From: Ligula intestinalis
Taxonomy: Eukaryota > Platyhelminthes > Cestoda > Diphyllobothriidea > Diphyllobothriidae
DNA: 64,000 nt
Direction of reading: 5' to 3'
Assembly (NCBI GenBank): GCA_036362985.1
Contig: JAYGXS010000004.1
Span: 18,868,046 to 18,932,045, forward strand
Positions 23,171 to 36,500 of the stretch are shown here, one piece after another (position 1 is the first letter of the stretch; each line of letters starts with the position of its first letter). A program made the position numbers and the translations under genes. Below the pieces are notes generated by a model. That model did no database searches, was not told the DNA's origin, and saw only the letters and a program-made list of their open reading frames with translations.

Positions 23171-23584
23171 ACGTCTTCGATTAATTCATCAGCAGGCAAT
23201 GCGATAATGGAGGGTAGATTTAGCGAAAGTTTAAGCAGCCAATCAGTAGTAACTAGGGGGATAAGGGGGGGGAGAGGTGTAAAGGGATCAAAGGAGGAGA
23301 TTCCCCGTGCCACTCACGCCGTCGCGAAACGATGACACCTCACGTGCTCACACCTCCAAAAAAATGCGAGCCAAGGACAACGGGACGACACGATCTAATT
23401 GGCGGACCCCTTATCCTCGCCTCTTCCCCGGCCACCAATTAAGACTAGAATCTGCCCCCTTTGATTCCTTTCCCCCTCTCCCCCCTTATCCCCCTAATTA
23501 CTACTAATTTTTTGCTTAAATTTTCGCTAACTCTACACTCCCTCTTATTATTGCATTGCCCGATGGTGAATTAATCGAAAACGT
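23171..23584. mobile_element. Element with about 130-bp inverted arms (MITE- or foldback-like)
   Basis: The left arm (23171 to about 23305) and the reverse complement of the right arm (about 23441 to 23584) align over their whole length: 'ttcgattaattca', 'ggcaatgc.ataat', 'ttagcgaaa.tttaagca', 'tagggggataaggggg' and 'aaaggg/aatcaaagg' occur in the same order. The spacer is about 135 bp and noncoding. The right arm ends at ACGT, directly before the run of N. The arms include G-rich runs that could form quadruplexes. No transposase is encoded, so any movement would depend on another element. The arms are diverged, so this is not an assembly artefact of one read folded back. Confidence 0.75.
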
Positions 23585-23594
23585 NNNNNNNNNN
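23585..23594. other. Assembly gap of 10 N
   Basis: Ten undetermined bases placed exactly at the outer end of the right inverted arm. The true gap length is unknown. Confidence 1.
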
Positions 23595-23615
23595 ATATCA
23601 ATGTTAAGCGCGACA

Positions 23616-23745
23616 TCCGCAGCTCAAATGGGAAGAACGTTGGCTTGCGTAAAAGGCCTCCCTCCTATGCGGATTCGAATCCCGCCGAATGCCGCGAGTT
23701 TTTTCACAATTGGGTCAACTAAATTGACCAAATCTGCCAAAAGCA
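23616..23745 (+). repeat. tRNA-derived SINE (family S)
   Basis: Box A-like 'cagctcaaatgggaagaac' begins near 23619 and box B-like 'ggattcgaatcccgcc' lies at 23671-23686, then 'gagttttttcacaattgg' and 'gtcaac'. The copies at 32818-32935 and, reversed, 46869-46977 have the same order, so it is a SINE family with a tRNA head and a short conserved tail. The small open frame across it is chance. Confidence 0.65.
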
Positions 23746-24343
23746 ACTTTGTAATATCAGGGACCCATTCCAGCCGTAATAAAAATTCTGAGGGCCAAAT
23801 GATCCCGTTAATTGACAACGAATAACATCTGTACTTTCAAAGCCAGGTGACAGATTCGGAACAGCACACCCAGCACAAGTACATTGATCCGCTCATCTGA
23901 AGTAAAGGTCAGGCAGAAGGGTCACAGTAGCTCAGTATTCATAATTTCTTACAAAACAGCTCACAGGAGTCATAAAATCTGGAGGGAGGTTGCGGGGCTG
24001 TGGATGATAGTATTTGTGAGGTAACACGAGCCCAGATTGAAACAGTGTTGGTTCCGTCGGATTAAAAAGGTGGGAAAAAACTACACCAAACCAACAAGCA
24101 AATAAGAATCAACTTTCTGCGCATACATCTGGCGCAAACTATTTAAAATGCAATACATATGGACTGGCAACTAGGTAAATATGACCCGGCTACAGTTAAT
24201 GTGGCTGATTTACTTTCCTTAGATCATTTTGGATATGTACACTTCAAATAAAAACTTCCATGGGCTCAAAAGGCATGTAGTAAAGGGATTCTTGATGAGA
24301 GGGCAAGCAACTGATTGGAAGTGCGTGATTCTATTTGTACAGT
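23746..24343. other. Region downstream of the MAGUK stop codon
   Basis: This is the likely 3' UTR and flank of the minus-strand MAGUK gene. I found no convincing AATAAA on the minus strand within the first 200 bases after the stop. No other gene seen. Confidence 0.4.
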
Positions 24344-24520
24344 CTAGTACAGCCATTTCGCCGGTACCCATTGTGGCTCCGTCAACAAGCTGTCTAGGTG
24401 TCTTCTCAGCGCGTCAAAAGTCACTTCGATATTATCACAGATGAATATTTTGTCAAAAAGATGACGATAGTCCCGTTCAATCTCACGACTTTGGTCCAAT
24501 GTACGCCGGAAGTCTTCGTC
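24344..24520 (-). CDS. MAGUK last exon
   Basis: 59 codons including TAG (24344-24346), acceptor 'cttcctag|GAC'. Reads IERDYRHLFDKIFICDN and ends TEPQWVPAKWLY, the C-terminal signature of MPP-family MAGUKs. It is followed by the presumed 3' UTR. Confidence 0.95.
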   Translation of the reverse strand, partial: DEDFRRTLDQSREIERDYRHLFDKIFICDNIEVTFDALRRHLDSLLTEPQWVPAKWLY

Positions 24521-27500
24521 CTAGGAAGATTAACACTTGTTTAATTATATATCTACTTGTACTATTTAAGTAGCTATTAATTAATCAATTAATCAATTGC
24601 ACCACTTACACGTTTCCAAGTTTCACAGAAGCCCATGCTTCGTCCGTATTCATACATGGCTTTTAGGCAACTGACCGACGGTGCTGCCAAAAAGACCACG
24701 TAAGGCATAAATTCGGCCGTACGTATAAGCTGAATGGCAGAGGCGTTACAATCGAGGAGGCAGGTTTTTCCCGAGTGCACAATCCGGCGAATGGTTTTCA
24801 GCTTCGTTCCAAAGAAGTTTCCTTCGATTTCTCCAAACTATCAAAAAATGATGGTATTTTGAAAATCAAGGCAAAATTTTAATAGCTCTAAAACTTAAAG
24901 AACGGCTACAAGCACATAAAGGCGTCTCGTTTGTTTCTAACTTGTAGTGAAAAAAACAAGGAGACTTATCAATTGCCAGCAGTCTAATTCACGTCTTGTA
25001 CAAGCTATCTGGAAAAGTAACCATGCTCACTTCATGAGGCAGGCTCGAATGTGTAGCGGTAGGTATGCTGGCAGCAACGACTATCATTGGACACAAGGAT
25101 AATGAAGTGGAAGATCGTGGTCCTACGGCTGTGGAGTAGGAAACCTTTGCGCGCGCTGTGGCTCTCCTAGTTAGTCACAGATCCCGTTATGGTGCAAGTT
25201 GCAGGGCTGCCATTCTGTCAGTCTTCTCATTTGGTCTGTGGCGTCAAAATATATCTGAGCAACTGTGATCACCCATCTAGAAGCGAAACTCAAATAACTG
25301 GCTTTTCAAGACAGTCAGAATTGTGTTAACTATCTCGGTCAGACTTCATGAGCATCAGCACATACTATGGGACTGTCGTCGGTTCAGATGAGAGAGTATT
25401 TTGCTTCAGGGCGCGGAATGTTTATAATGCTTGCGGGGAAGCGGACGTACTGCTTACCTCAATGAAGCCGTTTTTCTTGTAGGTATTCTGCATTCTTGCG
25501 GCACTTTCAAAAAAGAATTCGTCGCCATCCTCCTCATCAGGGAATTTCGGTCTTGAGGTATCTGTAAGAATGAACCAAAAGTGAGCACCGCTATCCTACA
25601 CATAGTTGCCTGCATATTTGCTCAAAGCTGGGAGCTAAAAATAGACAGGCTCGTAAGCTGCTTAAGCAATTACTGTGGTGATCGGGCGAAAAGCCGACTT
25701 TGCATAGTTTGTGTTCAGCTACTAAGGAAGTCGGCCTCTGGGCCTAGCCCCGAATTCTGCTTGTTGAGCAAAGAATCCCAGCCACGCCGGTCCTCCCTGA
25801 ACCTAGTGTGGTCCTTCATTCTCGTCTCTGTCCGTAATAATCAAACGTGGGTGGCTTAGTACGGGTTCCTTCGATGAAACCGATAATCGGAATTGTTTTA
25901 TAGGATGAATGCACCCTCGGCCAGTTTTCAAACGGTCGACGCCTCCAACGGGAACGTGGGTGCCAATAGAAGTAAAGATGCCAGTTCCAAGAAGCATCTC
26001 AGAAGAGAAGAAAAAGAAGAAGACACCACCACCGGAACACTGGAACGTGCTTGCTTGTCTTTTTATCGTCAAACTTAAAAAATAAGCTAAAATAAAAACA
26101 CACCAATACATAACCATGCACGTAAGCCGTTTATCACCGCCCACAAAAGACGAGGCCAAAGAGAAGGTGAATTCATTGACGAAAATGTACTTGCGCTAGC
26201 TTTTCAGATTTTGACTCAAATCCATCATCAGAGTGACGCAGTACCTACTTCTGCTGGTGTTAGTTGATTCAACCCCATCACCTGTCTCGTGCTCGAGCCA
26301 TGCCTGACGCAAGAACTGTACCTTGTCAGTTTTCTATTGCGTAGCTTTGACACCGACCGCTAACTAGCTCACGCAACCTTTGCCCCCTTTGCGTTCGTCA
26401 TAGTTGCGGCAAAAGTATCGTGCCTGTTGGCCTGCCTTTCACCAACCGAGAATTACTTCAGTCGAGAACTACTTGCCTCATGGTTCACGGACCCCAAATC
26501 CACCAACAAGTGCAACGATTTGCCCAAACCATGTACGGTGCTGAGACTAAGTTTTGCCAAAGCAAGTCGCCGCTCGGGGAACAGACAGGTCACCGCATCA
26601 TCCAACGCGAACACCACAGGGCCAGATGGTCATAGCTGACGTGGCCAATCAGCGCTCACTCCTGTCAGTTATCGATTTTTTCCTACACGTTTACATTCTA
26701 CCACAAACTTCTGTGCACACACTACCCGTATCTGCTACTGCTCTGTGATTATGTCTCTGATATCGTATCCGCGACGGATCTCAAAACGTTAGGCAAATAA
26801 AAGTATTGTCCCAGCGATCAAGTTGTCTACTACTGAATTACTTCCTGGGACTCTTATGTTTGCTTGCATTGAAATATTTGTTAAGCTCATCACAAAGAAT
26901 GCCCTGTAGGCGTTTATCGCATTCAAGGTACGTTGGTGATTCCTGCTCTTCAGTAAGAATAAAATAAAGCAGGAAAACAAGCCCTCGGCTCAATGAGTAG
27001 AGCATTGGACTTCCATTGGGTTCTACCCTCTGGGTTTGCAAAACCTGGCGTCATGTGTGACGGTTATTAAGCCAGAAATGACCATTAAAGTCCCCCTCGT
27101 CTTTTTCGGTAATATCCTTCTACCAAAAGCATCTACTTGCCTTCCTTTTGGAAATTAAACCGGGATTACCATTTATTTATCAGTGACCGTCATAGCCACC
27201 CAACAAGTGCAAGCTCACTTATAGACCTACAGGTCACTTTCCGTGTTTTGGGGCTTCCGTACCTCGCGTAATGTTCAATTAGTGGGCGATGTCAAATGGG
27301 CTGGCGTGTGATATAGACTCGCAAAACAAGCTATTCTTGTTGTCTCTTGCCCTTTAAGAGCTTGCCCTGAAAACCGAAGATTCTGTGCTCTTTGATAACA
27401 TAGAAATGGAACCGTTTTCTGTTGAACACACCACTGTTTAATCAGCCATAAGAAAAACTTACAATTGGTTGCTCTCCGGTGCAGGTCAGATTTTTTCCAG

Positions 27501-30500
27501 TGACAAACCCATTGCGGAAAAAATTAAAAATACGAGACGACAACATACTGAGGAAGGCGAGTGAGGTCTATTTGAGCTATTTTCGGTTGGATGAAAAATT
27601 CCACAAAAACGGACCAAAAAGACTGAATTTTTGTTTTCCAACTGGCATAGATAGCTAGAAAAAACCTACTGCCTTAGAGTGAAAATTGGCTTTTCAAACG
27701 GAAATTTAGTTATTCAAAGGTCAGATAACACTTACAGGGTATCGCAATTTCATAGCGGTCGGGATCTGATTCTATCAGCATATCACGCAAGGTTTGTCGG
27801 CCAACGCCCGTTGCTCCGATTAAGCATATGACTGGCCGTTGAAAGCCGGAAATCAAGGCCACCTCTTCATACACCATGACATCTTTGAATGCAAACTCTC
27901 CGGCGTCACTGGCTTTGAATATTACCTTGGTCTATAAAAGTAAAATATAAAATTAACAGCTACTTAAGCATAATGAGTGCAAAGACTTCTATAAGTAAAG
28001 CCCTGCCATGCATGATAACTGGAGTCATATACGGAGAATCAGAGGCCCCACTCATAAGCGGAGCACCCCACCGGAATTTTGGCCGGTACCCCTGCCGACA
28101 TAAGTTGAAAGGATTTTCAGCTTTCAAGTAAAACTAGATTTTTCGACAAGCCTCCTTTCTTCATTTAGGATCTCAGAGAGCAACTATTTAATAATACTAT
28201 GGACAGTACGCGACTTGCCTAATGAAAATCGATAACGGAAATCGAGACGATTGGTTGTCGGTAACAAGAATGTTGAATATTTTATTTATTCACCTAGAAC
28301 ATTCTATAAAATGCTATTTAGTTAAGCAGGATAAATTTATAAATAGGTTGATCAGTCAAAGTATTTAAAAATGTAAAAAAACGCAAATCTGTTTCCTTGT
28401 ATTCCGGTGGTCTTATATCCTAATATCTAGCCTAGACTAGGCTTGCGCAACTGCACATATCTTTCTTTCAGAAGAGAGTAATCTAAAGCCATAAATTCGT
28501 AATTTAAACACTATAAAATACTGAAAATCGTAAAGTGTGCAGCTACAGTTTCAAGGACGATCTGAAATACATCGTAATTCAATGCCATGAATACTGATTA
28601 AGACATTTTACGAAAGGAGGGGTCTATTGATTTACGCAAAATTGCGTGTTAACCACGGCACCTGATAACTCTGTTTAAATTTACAAGTCACTGACCGGCC
28701 TGCCAACACATGAACTTATACAAACAATTATTCCTGTGACGCCTCTGTCGACGCAGTCAAGCGAAACCCCAGTTGCCCTACTCAATTGTATTTTAAGCAA
28801 TTGAGAAAACACACTGATGACAGCTAGCATAATTATCTCACAAGTACCGAGCCCGCATCCAACACGGATGAGTCGAACGTGAAGTGTCAAGTTATCACCG
28901 CACCAATTAAGACCCCAAGCGGTGGCTACAGAAGCGAGTAATTATAGTACGCACGCGGATGACGGCTAGGAACTACAAATACCGTGCAATCTGTGCATGT
29001 TTGACCCCTATCTGCGCATGACTCCGACTATCCTACCATTACCTATGATAAGGGATTCTCGACAGGATCCAAAATCTCAAGAAAATGACAATCTTGTTCC
29101 AGTGATCACTTTTACTCCTTTTGAACTGCTTTCTAGAACTCGCATATTTACTTCTATTGAAAAGCAAAGTCAGTTTTCGTGAACTCCTATTTAAATCTAT
29201 ACTCAAATTGTGTGTTTTTTGCCAGGAGGCATAATATATATATCGCACTTATTCTCGGAGGACATGTAAGTACATACTTCTCTGAGGGACTATTTTTAAA
29301 CTTTATTCTAGTGGCGGTGATCTATTTCATTGTTTTTTAGTATGGACAGGCGCGTAAAATTCAACCCCACCTCCACGCTGGTGCGCGCCGGAAACTTGCT
29401 TTTGCTTGGCTAACGGGGCTCTGGTAGGGGAGCAAGACCGGGGACCTAGCGTCAATCCCCTTTTCTCCACGAAACACGGAATTGACTTTCTACACTTTCT
29501 ACACTTTCATGAATCACAACTATACGCAACATACGATCTCTGCTACGGCGTCCGTGGGAACCGACGCGCCCCATCCTCTTGGCATCGCGAGACGGGTGTT
29601 AAATCTGCGAGCTGATGCCGGATTGCGAATTGCAGGCTGGAATTTGCAAATTCTGAGGGATGATGGCACCCAACTGTTAACAGCCAAATCCTTTTCTGAA
29701 TACCGTGTTGGTGTGGCGTGTCTCTCTGAGGTCCACCTACCTGGCACTGGCCACAAACTGCTGCAAGTACCAAGAACTGACCCTGCGTACCATCTCTACC
29801 ACAGTGGTGTGTCCGACAACTCTGGACTGTATGGTGTCGCTATAGCTTTGGCCGATGAATTTCACTCGAGTCTGTTAGAGTGGGAGGCTGTCTCACCGCG
29901 GATCGCTTGGGTCCGTTTGAAAAGTGCCCCAGTCAACGTTTCCATAATCTCGGTTTATGCGCCTACTATGGCTGCTGATGACAGCATAAAAGATGACTTC
30001 TACGGTGACCTCAAGCGAACAGTTGACCGCATCCCAAAAAGCGATCTACTCGTCATTGCCGGTAATTGGAACGCCCGACCAGGTGTGTGACGCTGAAACC
30101 CGTCATGTGCTAGGCAAATTTGCTGTCGGAGCGCAGTGTGCCAACGGTGAGCGCCTTGTCAACTTCGCATCGTCTAACCGCCTCGTTGTGTCAGGCACCC
30201 GTTTTGATCATCCGCGCCACCACCTTGTCACTTGGTACTCAAATGACGGGCATACCCAGGCCCAAATAGATCACATCCTTGTCCGAGCACGCTGGGCCAG
30301 CTCGGTCTTGGATTGTCGAGCCTACCGCGGTGCTGATAAAGGAAACGCTCATGTATCGGACCATGTACTACAGCGGGCAACCCTTCGCTTGCGTTTGAGA
30401 GCTATTCACAGACCCTCTTGACCACAGCGGATCGATGTCGCAAAGCTGAAGTCCTCTGCTGGCGACGCCTTCCACTTAGCACTCCAGAACCGCTTCGACG

Positions 30501-33500
30501 GCCTGTACCCTATCGCCCGAGCGGACCCAGAGCCCGCGTGGCAGTCCCTGAAGGCCGCGATGTCACAGCTGGCATACACCCATCTGGGCAAAACCCGACG
30601 GCGACATCGCGACTGGATCACTAGACCCACGCTTGAGTTAGCTGAGGAGGCCGGCCGAGCCAGACTCACTGGCTCCCCTACTCACAGGGAGCTGCGGCGC
30701 CAAACGACAAGGGCCATCCGAGCCGATACGAACGCCTACTGGAGCGACTTTGCCACGGAAACGGAGCGAGCAGCTACCAGAGGTGACACCCACAAGCTCT
30801 ACCGACTCTTAAAGCAGGCCAGCAGAGGTTCGGGGAACACCACCGAGACTTTACTGGATCGCAACGGTGCTGTCATATTTAAGATCGATGACCGGTTAGA
30901 GAGATGGCGCGAACATTTCTGTGACCACCTTAACTATGATTCCCCTGTGATTTCTGACCTGTCGCCCAATACGGACGATCCTCACCATCTGTATGAGTGC
31001 AACACAGAGCCACCCCGTGTAGAGGAAGTTGTCTCCATTCGCCTGAGGCTACGCAATAACAAGGCACCTGGTGAGGATGACCTCCCGCCGGAGCTCTTTA
31101 AATGTGCACCCGAGGTTAATGGGCCCTGGCTACAACAAATATTTGCCAAGATATGGGACAGCGAAGTTGTGCCATCTGACTGGAGAAAATAAGTGATCCT
31201 CCCCTTGTTCAAAAAAGGCGACAGACGAGCGTGCAGAAATTGCAGAAGCAGTAGCCTTATCGATGTAGCGGCGAAAACATTCACGTCTCTTCTTCTCAAA
31301 CGCTTCCAAACTGCGAGAGACCAGCGCACCCGCCCAAACCAGAGTGGATTTCGACCAGGTCGTGGCTGCACCGACCAGATCTTCAATCTCCGCCGTGTAC
31401 TGGAACTGAGATGGGGTCACCAACAACCCATTTTTCTATGCTTCATCGACTTTGCTGCCGCATTTGACTCTGTTGATCGCATTTCGCTGTGGAACATAAT
31501 GAGGACGGACGGCCTACCACCTAAGCTTCTCAATCTCATGCAGGCATACTATCGTGGCACTTCCACACGGGTGAGGACGCAGAAAGGTGACACGGAAGCC
31601 TTTAGCGTCAGGACGGGCGTCCGCCAAGGCTGTGCCCTTTCACCATCCCTGTTTAACTATGCGGTGGACTGGATCATGACCAAAGCACTGGATGACTTCC
31701 CGGGAGTGCAGTTTGATCGCTCGAAATGGGTGACTGACTTGGCGTATGCTGATGACGCCGTCCTCTTTGGCGACAACTGCATTGCAGTTCAGCAGGCGCT
31801 GGACAAGATCAATGAGCGTGCCCGATCCATCGGATTACGCCTAAACGCGACTAAGACCCAAGTCATGCTCTCCTGTGTGCCCCCTACATCTGTCACTCCT
31901 ATTGTTCTCGACGGCGCTCATCTCGAAGTGATCGACTCGTTTAGATACTTAGGCTCTTTGGTCACGGAAACAGGTCAAGGTGTCTACGAGGGTGTATCAC
32001 GCGTCAACCGTGCCCGATCTGCCTTCTACCGTCTGTGCGCTCCTCTATGGAATAGAAGGGAAATATCATTACGCATAAAGTCCCGTGTTTACCAAGCAGT
32101 GGTTCGATCTATCCTGCTCTATGGCGGAGAGACACGGCCTATGCGTGTTGAGGACATGAGGCGCCTTGAGGTGTTTGACAATGACTGCCTACGCCGCATC
32201 CTTCGTCACCGACGCGTCGACCGAATTCGCTGCTCTGATCTCCGCCGACGCTGTCACCTGGACGCTCTCCCTCCACTCCTGCTTCAGAGACGACTTCGGT
32301 GGTTCGGGCATGCGTCCCAGCGTGATGATGGTGAGCTGATTCGTGACCTGCTTGTGGCGACGCCTCCCCCCACCTGGCAAAAACGTCGCGGCGGGCAGCT
32401 GAGCACTTGGACAGCAACGGTCAAGCAGGATCTGTCGTCCGTTTCCGGCCCATGCGTCTACGGCCTACGCCAGTGGAACCGTGAATGGATGGTGCTCTCG
32501 TGTGAACAGGCGCAAGGTCGACGCGCCTGGACAGCTATGATTCGTGATGCAGTCAATGTCAAAACTGATGCCGGCTCAAGCCGCCCGAGGTGAATGCCGT
32601 TGCAAGTACAAGTACAAGTAAGTACAGGCCTTCTGTACATTTAGAATTTAGGTTTACTCAGATACAGCAAATTTTGACGTTCTGATAAGTTTACACTTTC
32701 ATAAAAAGAGTTTGAACTTCTTAACAACGTAAACTTACTTCGTATGTTTCTGTTATTCTTTCAATTTGCTTAAAGTATTCCGTTACTATTTCAGAACTTT
32801 GGAACATTCCTTGGTCGGTCTAATAGCTTAGGGCATTAGAGCGTTGGTTGTACTAAAGTCTTTCCCTTGCTGTCATGGGTACGAATCACACCGAAGCCAC
32901 CGAATTTTTCACCATTGGGTTAACCGGATTAGTGAAAGCTTCCCAAACCTCCTATTTATGCATTTATTAGGGCCCGTTTAGGAGGGATTAACGATATTTT
33001 ATAAATTTCAGTCCTAGGTATGTGATTGGTCACATACTGCATGTGGAAGTAGGCCGGCGCTAGAGCCGATTGCACAGCTCGCTGTCCAATAAAAATATTG
33101 GAAAAAATATTCAGATTATTCCCCAAAGTTGTTCTGTTAATTTTTCCTGCGTGGCACCGGCCGAAACTTAGGGGTTGATATGGCTGCTGTTTACCCTAGA
33201 AACATCAGGCAGCATTGACGTAGGACCTTTTTGAAAAAAAATTGAATATTCAGTCAAAAGAAGCTGATGTGGTGGTAAATTTAGGGACTGTTAGAAGTTA
33301 TGCTAATTCTCAGCTCTTCTCGAACAATAAAACTGTTTTGAATAACTCCTTGTTACGCTTATTGGGATGCAAATCAATTATAAGTGACCATCGTGTCATA
33401 AGTGAGGTTTTACTATGTATAGGCTCGAAAAATCTCTTGAAAGGAGGTAAAAGTTAAGACAATTCCTCCCTTCCGCTATGAACAGATATTTTCACAAACT

Positions 33501-36500
33501 GCAGGTGTGTAGAAAACACAAAAGGGCGGAAATAAACCATTGCGTTGCAAAACGATTCCAAAGCAGAAAACATATAGCTGCGTAATTTATACATATATAG
33601 TTATAGTAGCATTCCGGCAAAGACAGGCACCATAGGATGGTTATTTATGGCTTAATGGGCCGTGTTCAGCTAGGAGAAGCCGCTGAAATTGCTGCCACAC
33701 TCGAGTTTCGAACTCGCGTCTCGCTAGTCAGAGGCAAACGTCCTAACCTTTGAGCCACGAGTTCGTTGTCTTGACGGTTGTTAATCAGGAGTACATAGTC
33801 GTTAATACTACTATATATACCACTACTATATACTATACTTATATATGGATGCTATACTAATTTACTACGATATATAATAGATACTACTATATATATGCAA
33901 GCACAAAGAAAAAATACAGCCAATTATTGTGAAATCCTGTTGGGGATATAATCCCAAACTGTAACTCGTTTTGGGGCGTCAGAATAAACATTCCTAAATC
34001 ATATTTAAGTGCAAACATCACTAATGGACTACGCCCAAACGCCAGTCTACTTGTCCTTATTTACTTCCTCTGATTTTTTGTGTGATGGAAAAACATTCTC
34101 GCCATCTAAGAGCTTATTCAGTTACATATATCTTTGACGGTTTAGAGATTTTCAACTCTTCTAAAAACGTTCGTAGTTGTAAACGGCGTCATACTTCTTT
34201 GAATATTGGTATTATGTTTTCACTTCGCTTAAAATCGTTCATTAGCAGTTTCCAGCTAAGATAATTTAACAGGTGCGGGTTTGTGAGTGATGAGCAGTCT
34301 TTCGTAAATTTTAGCATTTGTATGTGACAGGGCACGTACTGTATTTTGAAAGAATTTACAGGTTACAACCAATTGAATTGAATTGAACCCGCGCGGTTTG
34401 AATTTTTGAGCAAAACCAAGCCGATTATATTTCAAGCTCTATACAGAAAGATACCGTCTTTGGACAAAAATTGAATCAAAAAACCTATTATTCTAAGCAA
34501 TCTTCCGTCCAATGTCCTTTGATACCCCCACTGTTCGACGAGGAACTCTTCTCCAAATCGGGCATCTCGCTGGAAATATTGGCTCGGCCTACATAGTCTA
34601 CCCTAGTAGGAACTAGATATCTAATTGAGGAATGTTCACAGGCTAGTGCTAGACATATGCAATGCTGTAACTTAATTAGTTGCCGCAATAATTCAATCTG
34701 GCATTTGATTGGTTGGTGCACTTTAAGCGCATTGCGACATCCGCCGGTGCGCACAACCGCATTATTTGACCTACTCGGCATGCGACGTGTATAGGCATGG
34801 CCACTGGTGCCTGACAAATCCACAGCTATTCCATAATATTTCTGTTGTTATTCCCTTTAATATTTTTAACTTTTACCGTTTTTGCTAATAATGTTTAAGG
34901 GTGAATCCAGGAGTACACGAAAACGGCGCTTGAAAAAGTATTTGCAGGAGGAACTGTTGGCCGTGGAAGAGCCCATGAAGATGAAAGAAGAAGCCTATGA
35001 TATGCTGCTAAACGCAGGGCAAGAGAGCCCAACACTTTGTGAGAGTGAATCAAGTGATGATGACCGGGAGTCGTTGTCCATAGTAAGTGATACTGACTGG
35101 GTTCTTAAAGGAGACGAACAGGAGGAGGAGGAGACGATCGATCGATCACTAAACCCCTCCGGACGACTGCCGAGTTTCGGCAACTAAATGATAAGTTAGC
35201 GGATGAAAAATTCCAGAAAGCGTTGCACCACCATGACCACCTCGCAGAAGTCACATAAAGGAAAGAACAGTGACACGGATGACACGCATTGCCCGACGGC
35301 ATGCGAACATTGCAAACATTGCCCAAAAATATCAAAGTTGGAGTCACGTATAGATTTACTAGGGGATGTTATCACATGGTTTCTCAAGCATGGAATATTA
35401 AAGCCGCTAGATGAAACCAGTGGAAATAAGCAGGTAGAATCCGCCTTGATGGAACTCGCTACCAGGCAACAGCCAATCGGTCTAAGCGCGACTAAAACTG
35501 AAGAGAAGTAAACACAAACAAGCCCTAATCTATCGTCCCAAGAAAGTTCAGGTTCTAGGATCATCAAAACGGCCAGGAGAAGAGGGAAGCGTCTACCTGA
35601 CCAACCAGTCTCACCCTCTTTACAGGTTAAAACTAGTGAAATCGCACGAAAGGGGATCACAGAAGAGCTTGGAGAAGAAAAAGAGGCAGTATTTGCACCG
35701 GGACAACTGCGGTCCGATGCACACAAAGCGATGAAAGCGAAGGATGCCGCCGAAAAACAAACGAGGGAGCCTATACTTACAGTGCAGGCCCCCACAGTTG
35801 GTCAATCAGCCACCGCTGAGGCGAGTTTAAACAAGCTCGCCGTAGACAACAAAAACACGATTGGTTCGCCACGTAAAGTACAGGCCGCCGTCAACAAAGA
35901 CACGAAGGAAAACACGAAAGCGTTGCACCAGGAAGTGACCGACGGCCTAGAGGGGACGCAAAAAGTCACCGATAGGGGCAAAAGTTTCGTAATACAAGGT
36001 CTACCGGAATCCACTGCCAGTACTGCTATTAACCAGAAAGTGGGTGACAGTGTCGCAGGCCAAAGCCTGAAGCCCACAGTAGAAAACGAAGGCAGTACAT
36101 CAACCATAGACTCCGGTTATAATAGCAGCAAAAGAGCTATTAACGAGCAAGCAAGCGACAGTGTCGTAGGCACGAAAAATGGCACTAAGAGAGAAGCCAG
36201 CATCATAATACAGTGATTAACGGAATCAACCGCAGCCACTCCCATGGACCGGCATTCCGCAGATGTCCAGCTCTTCCATGCACCTATGAACAAAATGCTT
36301 GGACCCAATGTACCATTAGAGTGCGAAAAGGCCTTCCGCCTTGGCAAATGGCCAGAGAGCCCAACTGGAACGGCACGTCCCAGACCTCTGAAAGTGGTCA
36401 TGAAAAGAAGCCAAGACGCCAAGCTCATTCTATCTAGGCGTTTTAAAATAAAAGACTCTGACCCGGGAGTTTTTTTTTCAACAGGAGTTCTCAGCTGCAG

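Larger units (their letters stand above)
32626..34890. other. Intron segment with SINEs and AT-rich DNA
   Basis: Apart from the two tRNA-like repeats listed here, it holds a TA-rich simple sequence at about 33795-33900 (repeated 'actatatata' units). Possible 5' UTR of the CR1 element lies near its right end. No gene recognised. Confidence 0.45.

Noticed and set aside
1..24343. Host protein-coding genes among the many 60-120 codon frames
   Set aside because: None has a recognisable domain or a chain of splice-compatible exons; most fall inside dispersed repeats.
33695..33775. A functional tRNA gene
   Set aside because: Boxes A and B are present but the acceptor and anticodon arms do not pair; the same holds for the other tRNA-like segments, which look like SINE heads.
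35290..35340. A classical zinc finger in CR1 ORF1
   Set aside because: The Cys spacing CPTACEHCKHC is not a standard finger pattern; it is described only as a Cys cluster.
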